NCBI GenBank assembly: GCA_963576725.1
Contig: OY755243.1
Coordinates: 41,649,243-41,713,242, forward strand
DNA length: 64,000 bases
From: Azorinus chamasolen
Taxonomy: Eukaryota > Mollusca > Bivalvia > Cardiida > Solecurtidae
Direction: 5' to 3'
Shown in pieces: positions 55,597-64,000 of this stretch (position 1 is its first letter; every line of letters begins with the position of its first letter). A program made the position numbers and the translations under genes. The notes under the pieces are model-generated. The model had not been told where the DNA came from. It saw only the letters and a list, made by a program, of their open reading frames with translations, and did no database searches.

Positions 55597-55796
55597 NNNN
55601 NNNNNNNNNNNNNNNNNNNNNNNNNNNNNNNNNNNNNNNNNNNNNNNNNNNNNNNNNNNNNNNNNNNNNNNNNNNNNNNNNNNNNNNNNNNNNNNNNNNN
55701 NNNNNNNNNNNNNNNNNNNNNNNNNNNNNNNNNNNNNNNNNNNNNNNNNNNNNNNNNNNNNNNNNNNNNNNNNNNNNNNNNNNNNNNNNNNNNNNN
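55597..55796. other. Assembly gap (200 N)
   Basis: Exactly 200 unknown bases within the tandem core-repeat region, so its true length is probably unresolved. ORFs reading through it are artefacts. Confidence 0.99.
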
Positions 55797-56110
55797 CAGG
55801 GTACAATTACTTTGTCACAAATTTCGTGTCCGGTCTGTAACATCTTTATCTATCAATGGATTTCAATATAACTTGGCACAGATGTTCACCAGACGAAGAC
55901 GATGTGTCACGTTCAGCTCCCTGGTCCATATGTCAAAGGTCAAGGTCACAGGGTACAATTACTTGTTTATCTGTGAATGGATTTCAAAGGAACCTGACAC
56001 AAATGTTCACCACACAAAGACGATGTGTCAACTCCCTGGTCCATGGGTCAAAGGTCAAGGTCACAGGGTACAATTTTGGGGGGCATTTGTCACGTGACTG
56101 TGACATCTCT
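55797..56110 (+). repeat. Pearl/Helentron-like repeat, right part
   Basis: Two or three core units, each with CACAGGGTACAATTA, ATGGATTTCAA and GTCAAAGGTCAAGGTCACAG, then a terminal GGGGGCATTTGTCACGTGAC. The repeated AAGGTCAAGGTCA contains extended nuclear-receptor half-sites. Confidence 0.5.
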
Positions 56111-56600
56111 TGTTTTAAAAAAATTATTCAATTTTTGACATGTTTTGGTCACAAATCACCAGGTTAAAGTTTTTAGGATGGGTTGGTATAAAGCTTAATG
56201 TTTTTGCTACGATGCTGAAATTTGGTGAGAAGGTTCATATTGTCGAGATCTTTCCGAACATGCCAACATTTTTGCCCTTCTGATGTTTACCTTGACCTAC
56301 TTTTGCTAAAATCTTTAAATGCCTATATTATTGGAACCAATAGGCCTAGGGCTTCCATACTTGGTATGACCATGCCAGCATTTTTGCCCTTCTGACCTTG
56401 ACCTTTGACCTGCTTTTGAAAAAAATCTTTAAATGCCTATAACATTTGAAGAGATTGGCCTAGGGCTTCCATACTTGGTATGCAACTTTCTTGTCCTAAG
56501 ACTTTTCCAACCATATCATTGTTTTACCATGTAACTTTGACCTTTGACCTACTTTTGCACTATACATTTCATGTCACCCACTTTAGTAGGGTGACACTAA
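56111..56600. repeat. Degenerate tandem repeat with TGACCTTTGACCT motifs
   Basis: Units of about 125 bases share ATTTTTGCCCTTCTGA, TCTTTAAATGCCTATA and CTAGGGCTTCCATACTTGGT. Two clear copies and one partial. Confidence 0.6.
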
Positions 56601-56970
56601 AGGGTCACTTCTCTATCAGCTGTCTATCAATCTGTCAAATTCTTCTTCATCTTTGTTTCATCACACTTCTTCCAAATGTGATGAAAATTTAAACACTCTT
56701 GTTGTAAGAGAGATTTTATATATTTATTCTAGTGAGTTAATTGTTAAATAGAAAAATGTTTATTCTGTTGCATTTATTTGTTATATATACTATATATGTT
56801 ATGTCAATCTCAAAATTTATGTTAGTGTTACAAGTTTTCTTCTGTATGGATAAATATTTCTTACAATGATTGAACAGATATTGGTTTTATTTTTGCTCTC
56901 AGTAGCAAAATTCCTTTCAACTACTCAGCATTTTCTGCTCATCTTAGCATGAAATAATTTTTCCATTTTC
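56601..56970. other. Unassigned AT-rich sequence
   Basis: No repeat or exon recognised. Confidence 0.35.
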
Positions 56971-57211
56971 TCCATAAGTATACCCTTTAATGCCTTTGCA
57001 AACAGAGCAGACCCAGATCAGTCTGTTCCTGTAGGAGTCGTCTGATCTCGGTCTGCTCTGATTGCTTATGGTATAACATTATATTAATCATACATGTAGA
57101 TATGAGCCATAGACAAAACATTTTATGTTCATATACCATTACAAAAATTCATGTACTTAAAAGTTCCGATGCCATTATATCTTGTATGAATATTCGTTGA
57201 ATAAAGGGTTA
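56971..57211. mobile_element. Family D MITE (decayed left end)
   Basis: TTCTCCATAAGTATACCC left, hairpin GCAAACAGAGCAGACCCAGA with centre TTCCTGTAGGAG, right GAATAAAGGG-TTAT. Confidence 0.6.
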
Positions 57212-57948
57212 TGGTGACCTTTTAGTGTTGTAAGTTCCATCATCTGTCCATACCGAATGGTCAGTTTGTTGTTCATCTACTCACAGTTACACTTGTGAAA
57301 CTATAATTCGAGTAAAATTAATTAATTTAGATATAGATATGTACCAGAAGTTGGGAGTCATGAATATTTTTAAAAGAAGGTGGATGGCTTGCCACAACCG
57401 TACCACGGAAAATCCAAAGATTTTAAGGTAGCGTCAGACCCTCAGCACAGGCCATTGGAAACTCATATTTAATACTTAACCTAGTTACTTACGTATATTA
57501 ACTCATTTGATTTTTCCCCAAAATATTGACAGTACGTCCTATCAAAACTGACATTTAAAATCAATTTGAATGAGTTTGAAAAAATTTAAACAGCAATTAC
57601 TTAGTCATCTTTCACACTAAAGTTATTGCACTAGGCCAATGTGTATATTCTTAGCATGTCACAGAATTTTGATAAAACTTGTGCAACATTTTAGTATTAA
57701 CCCTTTCTCTATTGAAAATATTCATGGAAGAAATCTTGACACCATGAATATCTATTAGATGAATTTGTACATGGAGTTTTGGTATTGGTAGAAACCATAG
57801 TCAGATATATTGTAATTTCATAAACAAACAGAACAATCTTAGATCAGACTGTTCTCACAAGAGCTATCTTTTCTTCGTTTCTTTATAGCTGTATGTCGCA
57901 ATATGACTGTTGTCAAAGTGACACAGGGGCATAGCCAGCGATAAACAC
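57212..57948. other. Mostly unassigned; one family D/C fragment
   Basis: A MITE fragment at about 57694-57870 (CCCTTTCTCTATTG; AACAAACAGAACAATC). The rest is unassigned. Confidence 0.4.
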
Positions 57949-58230
57949 GTGCGTAACATCAATCTGAAAGGTGACGACATTATTATGTCCAAAATGGAAC
58001 ACAAATCAAAGGCTAAGGGGGTAGCAACTTATTCGCCTGGTCTAAATCCTTGTGACATTTTCCTCTTCACAAGGCTGAAAAAGATGCTACACTTGGGAGT
58101 GGTAATTTTCAATTGCTTAAGACTATACCAAGGGGAGACTACTCTACTGTGTTCACCTCTTGGATATTTCGGCTACGGAAGTGCGTGGAAGTAAAGAGAG
58201 ATAGACTAAACTTGAAATCTGAACAAATGC
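57949..58230 (+). pseudogene. Mariner-type transposase C-terminal fossil, frameshifted
   Basis: One frame gives YSPGLNPCDIFLFTRLKKML, matching the mariner YSPDLxPCDxxLFPxLK block with its catalytic-region aspartate. The continuation lies in another frame (IPRGDYSTVFTSWIFRLRKC), matching the following C-terminal block. At least one frameshift separates them, near 58100-58130. The N-terminal two thirds are missing. Confidence 0.7.
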
Positions 58231-58360
58231 TTTATTCCAAATTCAGGCATAATTGTCATTATTTTAGAACAGTCCTCGTACTAGCAACTAACATGTATAT
58301 GGTACATTAGAATTCCATTCCTGATTCTCCTAGTGTAACAGGACTGGTGAAAAACATGCA

Positions 58361-58436
58361 GTCAGACTGGGGTTCGAACCCGGGACCCTCACTTACAGGG
58401 CGAGTGCTCTACCAACTGAGCAGCTATCTGAACCGC
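58361..58436 (-). other. tRNA-like sequence in LTR (Thr-TGT-like)
   Basis: Minus strand: A-box region TAGCTGCTCAGTTGG (three extra bases), anticodon arm CTCGC-CCTGTAA-GTGAG giving anticodon TGT, B box GGTTCGAACC, and TTTTT at 58354-58350 downstream. C33 instead of U and the D-arm insertion argue against a working tRNA. Confidence 0.6.
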
Positions 58437-58594
58437 TTACTGTTATTCACCCATTTCCCGTAGATTTCTACCTGACCTGTTAGACCCCCCCCCCCCCCGG
58501 GGGGGGGGACACGTCGTCACTCACGAGAAATCATGGGCATGCACAGGGTCCGATTTTCAAGTTGGGCGCCAACTGTAACAGGACTGGTGAAAAA

Positions 58595-58665
58595 GACCGT
58601 GACTCGAACCCCGGGACCTCTCACTTACAGGGCGAGTACTCTACCAACTGAGCTATCGAAACCGC
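58595..58665 (-). other. tRNA-like sequence in LTR (Thr-TGT-like)
   Basis: Same module as the previous one, with an intact A box TAGCTCAGTTGG (58655-58644), B box GGTTCGAGTC (58610-58601) and TTTTT terminator at 58594-58590. The acceptor stem does not pair. Confidence 0.6.
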
Positions 58666-58705
58666 TTACTGTTCTTCTCCCAGTACCAGTACCCGGCCTG
58701 TTACA

Positions 58706-59150
58706 CTATGCCATTGTGGTCGTAACCTCTCCTAGGACTGATCGACTCCGATTGCAATCACAGATGCCTGGCGCGTGACCATTTCATAAATACTACTAAT
58801 AAGTTTACATCTTCAACTACGTTTAGACATCATACTTTGACAGTTAAAAATGAACGTGCCTGGCACCTGTGATTGTAATATAGTCTAGGAAAATCGAGGA
58901 TTCTACTAGGACAGACTCCGGTCGTAATATATCCTAGGATAACCGACCATTCTAGAACTATCGGCGATTGTACTATTACAGATTCCGATCGTAATCTATC
59001 CTATGGCAACCGGCTATTCTACTAGTACAGAATACTATCCTATTTGTTTTAACGATATTGTTTTAAACAATATCTTACAAACCAGGTCATTAGTCAGAAT
59101 TATTCAAATACAAATTCAGCAAGACACACGATACAAAGAACATATTCATA
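58706..59150. repeat. Degenerate short repeats between the two TRIM-like elements
   Basis: Recurring TATCCTAGGATAACCG, ATTCCGATCGTAATC and CTATTCTACTAGTACAG motifs, spaced about 60-65 bases. GCAATCACAGATGCCTGGC recurs inverted as GCCTGGCACCTGTGATTG. Confidence 0.5.
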
Positions 59151-59170
59151 TAACATGGTGAAAAAGTTGT

Positions 59171-59243
59171 GACTCGGTTGAGACTAGACCCAGGGCCTCT
59201 GGCTAACCATGCCAACACCCTACCGACTGAGCTACCAAGCCAC
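59171..59243 (-). other. tRNA-like sequence in LTR (Thr-GGT-like)
   Basis: Acceptor GGCTTGG/CCGAGTC pairs over 7 positions with wobbles; D arm GCTC/GGGT; anticodon arm TTGGC-ATGGTTA-GCCAG, anticodon GGT; T arm decayed. TTTTT at 59165-59161 follows. Confidence 0.6.
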
Positions 59244-59435
59244 ACATAAAGTCTATCAACTGATTCACCACAATCTCTACCCGGCTACACGCACCCTCTC
59301 TATACAAGAATTCGTCCCAAATTCTTACTGAAAAAAAACACACTCCACGAGTTTCTTATTATTACAAATTAATTTCATATATATCACCCTGTGGGTTATT
59401 TACTTTTGGCGCCAAATTTAATATGGTGAAAAAGT

Positions 59436-59508
59436 TGACTCGACTGGGACTCGAATCCAGGGCATCTGGCTTACCATGCCAGCACTACCGACTGAGCTAC
59501 CAAGCCAC
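59436..59508 (-). other. tRNA-like sequence in LTR (Thr-GGT-like)
   Basis: Acceptor GGCTTGG/TCGAGTC, A box TAGCTCAGTCGG, perfect anticodon stem CTGGC-ATGGTAA-GCCAG (anticodon GGT), B box GGATTCGAGT, TTTTT at 59433-59429. About two bases are missing between the D and anticodon arms. Confidence 0.6.
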
Positions 59509-59561
59509 ACAGTAAAGCCTATCAACTGAATCACCACAATCTCTACCCGGCTATATTCACA

Positions 59562-61305
59562 GAACATATAGGGATTTTTTGTCTGTACAACAAACAAATG
59601 AGACTAAAGCATCTGGCTCTATGCTGTTTATAAGGGTCAATCAAGCCGAATTCATTGGCAAGTGAATTAAAAAAAATGCAAAAGCTAATACATGTAGTTA
59701 ATTACTTCATTAGTTATATTCACATATGAACCCATTCCATGATAGGCATTTATGAAATTGTAAATATTCACTAATAGAAAGAGTAGAATCAATACTACAT
59801 GTAATTAATTCAATGAGGATACAGAGCAGATCCTGGTCCTGTACGAATGAACTGTCAGATATGGGTCTACTCTGTCTGCAAAGCGGCAAAGAGCATCAAT
59901 ACAAGGGGGTGGGTAAACAAAGATATTCTCAATACTATTTAAGTCTGTAGGAAAACAGCTGACCCTCATCCTGTATGGGCTGCCTGGCCTGAGACAGACT
60001 CGTTACAACATAATTATATGACAACAATCATGCAATTTACTCCATTTCCGCTGATAATCCATCAGGGTCATATCTTTTTCTCAAGTTACTGACGTTATCA
60101 AAGTGCCCACCTAAAGACTTCAAAAGAATCGCTTAATGTAGGACAAATGTAAGGTTCTTGCCTTATTGATGTTTTATTTTCGTTCTGTGACACCCTTCTT
60201 TTATGTCTTTGAAAGCATTACACTTGATTGTGTATTGTTTGAATGTTGACCCTTGATTATAATGAAGACACCCCTCTTTGAAATCATTCACACTTGATTA
60301 GTTGTTGTTCGATTTCTTGTCCTTTGATTATAATTACACCGGTCTTTGAAATCTATCTGTTGAATATATTTTTGATCTTAGACATATGACCTGCAAGTGT
60401 CACATAATGTGCTGTATTTTGTAAAATAATTAATATTTTTTCAATATACATGTATACATGTACTATTCACTCAATAGTAAATTGGCAATATAATGTTTCG
60501 CATTCAACTGCACTATCATATTGATCAATATTTTGTTCATTTCTGCTTCGACCATCACTGACAATTATATGACAATCACTGACAATTGTTATATGGGTAT
60601 TATATGCAGCCTCTTTCTTCACACGGTTGCTGTAATCATCGCATTTCACTTTGCAGAGAACAGGATGCGCTCAGTAAAACTCAATGCATTCTAGTAGAAA
60701 TTTCCATTCATCACCCTTGGTGTTGATTTTGCCATATTGATGGTACGGTGTTTTCAACAAGAATGAAATATTGACCAATACAATTGATGAGGCAAAAACA
60801 CACATCAATATTATTGACAGTGCCTCAATAAATATTAGAGCTCTCTGATATGTTCCAAAATATTGATCAAGTCTTCAATACCGCCCATTCACGATCAATA
60901 AGATTGTCAACATAAATTATTGACTATTATATTGACAATTATATTGATCGTGGATGGGCCGCTTTACTAATAGTCTATAATATAGACCGTTGCAGTACAT
61001 ACTTTGCACGGGGAGCACAAGCGACAAGTTGCATAATAGCCTGTCGTCGGTTTGAGGATTGTTCATGCGCTTAAATGTCGTGTAAATATTAATATAGGGT
61101 GCAATTTTATATGTGTGAAAGATTATTTTCTTCACTCGTGGTGTAAAATGTGTAACTCTAAACTTTGTAATTAAAAAGTTATGCCCAATATAAAGGGTAC
61201 ACTTTCTTTTGTCTGTCAGTATAGCAAAACTAAGGTTGTAAATTTACAAGCATATCACAGCAAATTCTTGAGAAGGTACATAAAATGATATATCACATTT
61301 ACCAT
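59562..61305. other. Unassigned, with weak repeats
   Basis: A decayed family D/C copy at about 59727-59915; a degenerate tandem pair at 60190-60350 (ACACTTGATTgtg... / CTTTGAAATCATT...); an inverted repeat at about 60887-60960 (GCCCATTCACGATCAAT / ATTGATCGTGGATGGGC). No gene was found. Confidence 0.4.
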
Positions 61306-61533
61306 TTACCATTTCCTCCATAAATACGTCTTTCTATGCCTCTGTAAAAGTCCCTTTATGAAGCCATTGTGATAAATAGAGCATTTGCTCTTATATGAGC
61401 AAATGCTCTATTTATCACAATGGTTTCAAACTACAAAATTCTAAAATTTTCCTTTTCTCTAGTTAACGCTCCTTTTCGGTAGATTTATTCAAAGAGGTTG
61501 GATCTAAAAATAGCATATGGAGGAAAGGGGTAA
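61306..61533. mobile_element. piggyBac-like MITE, family E
   Basis: Flanks mutated (TTAC, GTAA). The palindrome ATAAATAGAGCATTTGC is intact, with centre GCTCTTATATGAGC. Confidence 0.7.
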
Positions 61534-61984
61534 ACTCCAATTTTAAATAAAAACAAACTTATATGAAAGAGCTAGGTAATTCCATGGAGACAAAGCAATT
61601 AAATGCATATGGGGTATTAGGGGTCAATGCCATTTACTAAAGGTAGAGCAACACATACTTTGACCTAATTTGGTGTACATGTTAGCCATTAGATCTGACA
61701 TGTCGTTTTTTATTTATAGATGACCCGTAGATTTGGATAATACCACTATTGTATTAGGCGAGCTCAGCATTTTACCGTCCATTTCAACTTATACTATTTA
61801 ATTTAATCACTACAATGTACATGTATAGGTAATCGGACTTCGAGACTAACCAACTGCACGAGCTTTACGAGAAATTCGCTCGTCAATTTAAGCAAAACCC
61901 TTTTGTATAGAATGGAATAGTTTGGAACTAACCTCTAATTAAGGGTCTCCTTGTCAAACTTGGCATCAATGGCAAATATGGAAT
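61534..61984. other. No feature seen
   Basis: Unassigned sequence between a MITE and the LINE fossil. Confidence 0.35.
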
Positions 61985-62530
61985 TAGGTCAAGGATTTCT
62001 TGGAAGAAAGGGAGGCTGTCTGCGGCATTGAAACCTTCACAAGTGTATCATTCTCCGTCAAATTCGCTGGTATCTGGAAGTCAGACACTTGTGCCAAAAG
62101 CCTAGAATCAAGCTTTCAAAAACTTATTTACTCAATCACATCAGGGACCAGACAATGGAGAATGAAACTGAATGCAGACAAGACTGAATATTGCCTTTTT
62201 TGCAAAGAAAATCTAGATGACATCTCATTGTAACTCGAATACAAGCAAATAAAGAGAGTAAAGGAACCCAAATTGCTGGGCATGGTTCTGGATGAAAAGC
62301 TAATCTTCGGACCACACATTCAGAAAACGGTCGCAAATTAAAGGCAGCATTAGGACAGCTTGCCAAGGGGGGGGGGGGGGCTGAAGATCTCGGCAGAATT
62401 AATGATGAAGCTATACAAAAGCTTTTAAAAGTGTTCCCCATCTTGAGTATGCAGCTGCTGTGTGGCATTCAAGTCAAAGAATTGCCAAATACAAGGACTA
62501 TGCATTTGCTTAAAAGTAAAAATATGAGTA
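61985..62530 (+). pseudogene. LINE reverse-transcriptase fossil (C-terminal half)
   Basis: Includes SDTCAKSLESSFQKLI...WRMKLNADKTEYCLF, the segment after the RT active site in non-LTR elements, then across a stop LGMVLDEKLIFGPHIQK, and across a poly-G tract (62369-62382) HLEYAAAVWHSSQ, the thumb-region signature. It has several frame breaks. The clade is not resolved. Confidence 0.65.
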
Positions 62531-62930
62531 ATGAAGGAAACACCACATACAGAACAAACAGCCGCGCGAACAGCAGCACAAGAAAACACAGCAAATGTAC
62601 ATTACTATCAAAACATAAAGAGATCTCGAAGCACAAAGACAAAACAAACATACAATTGGAAAGATGGAAGTACCGCCTTGGAACGATCAGTGACAAAAGT
62701 CACTGGCCGGTTTAGGGGCGCCCAATCTCACGCTTATTTCATCCCCACCCTAAAAGACAAACAGTGTCAATCGTAACTACTCGCCATATTCCGTCAGAGT
62801 TCGGAATATAGTTCTTATTTCGATACAAATAGCCGAGGTGTTCCGAGTGAAACAGTGTAAATAAACGCATCCCCTCTCCGACTAATCTACAACAGCCGCG
62901 ATGGCAATTGTATTCTACTCATAAATTTGG
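62531..62930. other. Unassigned; probable continuation of the LINE fossil
   Basis: The ORFs are short and rich in serine, lysine and threonine. Possibly the degenerate LINE 3' end. Confidence 0.3.
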
Positions 62931-62934
62931 AATT

Positions 62935-63640
62935 ATTGCCTCTGATGACTTAAAATTAGACAAACTTTACTTTGTATAGCGCGTATCTCTGAAACCGCTA
63001 GGGCTCCAGTCACCAAACTTCACAAGAATGTTGACTAGCATGATTTGTTGTGCACCTGGTTTTTTTTAATTGTCTTCCCCTAATAAGTGTTGAGTTATAG
63101 TCCATGATGGCTTAATATAGAATTATACAAACTGTGTGCCACGTGTATCTATGGCTAGAGTCACCAAACTTCACAGGAATGTTGTCCAGCATACGTTGTT
63201 GTGCATCTGGGTTTTTTTTAAATTATATCCCCATGGTAATTGTTGAATTATTGTCCCTTATATGGTAACTTAACATTAGAGAAACGTTGTGTCAAGCGTA
63301 TCTCTGAAACCAGTAGGGCTAGAGTCACGTACCAAACCTCAAAGGAATGTTGACCAGCACGAGTTGTTGTGCACCTGCCATTTTTGAATTGTCTCCCCCG
63401 GATAACTTTGGACAAACTTTGTGTTGCGCGTATCTCTAAAACCGCTAGGGCTAGATGTCACAAAACTTCACAGGAATGTTGACCAGCATGAGATGCTGTG
63501 TACCTGTTTTGTTTTGTTGTAGTTGTATCCCCCTGATAATGTTGTAGTTACTGAAATTACAGACATTACACTTTTGTATTGGAATGAGGATGAATGGGGG
63601 AGACATCTGTTTTTGTGACAAAAATAAACCTCTAGTTACT
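62935..63640. repeat. Pearl/Helentron-like tandem core repeats
   Basis: Four to five units of about 140-150 bases, each with GCGTATCTCTGAAACC (variants), GGGCTAGAGTCACCAAACTT, TGTTGACCAGCATGA and TTGTCTCCCCCTGATAA, ending ATGGGGGAGACATCTGTTTTTG near 63593. They match the core units at 55410-55596, so two copies of one element type lie 7 kb apart. Confidence 0.6.
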
Positions 63641-64000
63641 TAAGCACATGCACAATATCAAATTGTTAAAGGTATGCATGCATAAGCCGGTCATTAATAA
63701 TATATAGCAAAATAGTTTAAAAGCTACTCTTACCCGTATATAAGCTTGTATTTATAACTCACATTACTACTGTGATATTTTATGAATTGTGATTTTCATG
63801 TGTTTGTATATATGCTGATTGTCCTAATTGTCAATAAATAAATATTTAAATAAATAAGTATGCACATGCGTATTTTTATTGCATTTTGGGAGGGGGCGTG
63901 TGTTGTGGTTCACTGTTGCTGTTTTTTGTTTTTTTAAAAAAAGATTTTATATAATAGCGAGCACAGCTCGCAAGAATGGCCGAATTCTTGCGAACGAAGT
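63641..64000. other. No feature seen
   Basis: AT-rich end of the window with short runs (AATAAATAAATATTTAAA); GCGAGCACAGCTCGC near 63957 is a small perfect inverted repeat. Confidence 0.35.

Larger units (their letters stand above)
58334..58705 (-). mobile_element. TRIM-like LTR element 1 with tRNA-like sequence in its LTRs
   Basis: Reading the minus strand: LTR 58705-58574 (TGTAACAGG...CCTGTTACA), then two bases on a primer-binding-site-like TGGCGCCCAACTTG, an 89-base interior without ORF, a poly-G/purine tract (58500-58485 side), and a second LTR 58484-58334 whose first base pairs are TCTAACAGG. Both LTRs contain a ~72-base tRNA-like sequence. Flanks are CTAG and CTAT, so a target duplication is uncertain. 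Confidence 0.65.
59151..59555 (-). mobile_element. TRIM-like LTR element 2 with tRNA-like sequence in its LTRs
   Basis: Minus strand: LTR 59555-59419 (TATAGCCGGGTAGAG...CACCATATTA), primer-binding-site-like TGGCGCCAAAAGT at about 59414, an AT-rich interior without ORF, purine tract AGAGAGGGTG, then LTR 59289-59151 (TGTAGCCGGGTAGAG...CACCATGTTA). Flanks TTCATA (59145-59150) and TTCACA (59556-59561) are a probable diverged target duplication. Sequence differs from element 1 but the layout is the same. Confidence 0.7.

Noticed and set aside
55273..56097. 274-codon plus-strand ORF
   Set aside because: It reads through 200 N and tandem non-coding repeats.
58361..59508. Four functional tRNA genes
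   Set aside because: Defects are visible (C33, D-arm insertion, missing bases, unpaired acceptor or T arms), and all four lie inside repeated LTR-like sequence.

Overview
This is animal nuclear DNA: spliced genes with GT-AG introns, long intergenic stretches, and a very dense load of short palindromic transposons. Bivalve mollusc is my best guess, from the repeat types (pearl/Helentron-like tandem units with GTCT microsatellites, a tRNA-headed SINE, a BEL/Pao element); the species cannot be fixed from the sequence. There is one 200-base gap (55597-55796).

Three cellular genes are supported. The last coding exon of an ASNSD1 (asparagine synthetase domain-containing 1) orthologue is at 36-227 (+). 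A complete STK11/LKB1 kinase orthologue lies on the minus strand, eight coding exons from 41018 down to 17596, 449 residues, every junction in phase. A ZGLP1-like GATA zinc-finger gene lies on the plus strand, five coding exons from 44703 to 51641, 692 residues, every junction in phase. LKB1 and the ZGLP1-like gene are head to head with their start codons 3.7 kb apart; ASNSD1 and LKB1 converge across 17 kb of repeats.

The LKB1 intron between exons 6 and 7 holds a full-length, very young BEL/Pao retrotransposon (20231-29271, + strand, antisense to LKB1): 524-bp LTRs that differ at one base by eye, 5-bp target duplications, and an intact 2030-residue gag-pol frame. Between the 5' LTR and gag it carries a separate 237-residue ORF with SGNH/GDSL hydrolase motif blocks, followed by about 620 bp of roughly 40-bp repeats, each able to fold into a small hairpin with compensatory base changes. 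This is the strongest candidate for an undescribed system here.

A second candidate is at 58334-59555: two adjacent short LTR elements (TRIM-like; 372 and 405 bp), each with LTRs, a TGGCGCC-type primer-binding site and a purine tract, and each with a threonine-tRNA-like sequence inside its LTRs, placed so that Pol III boxes and a T5 terminator face the direction of the element.

Most of the remaining DNA is palindromic MITEs. They fall into pogo/Tigger-like families (TA target, CAGT termini), piggyBac-like families (TTAA target, CCCTTT or CCCATT termini) and hAT-like families (8-bp target). Several families with unrelated ends share the same palindromic centre, GCTCCTATAGGAGC. Nested insertions are frequent and give relative ages. 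The right end (55-64 kb) holds pearl-like units, a frameshifted mariner fossil, a LINE reverse-transcriptase fossil and unassigned sequence.
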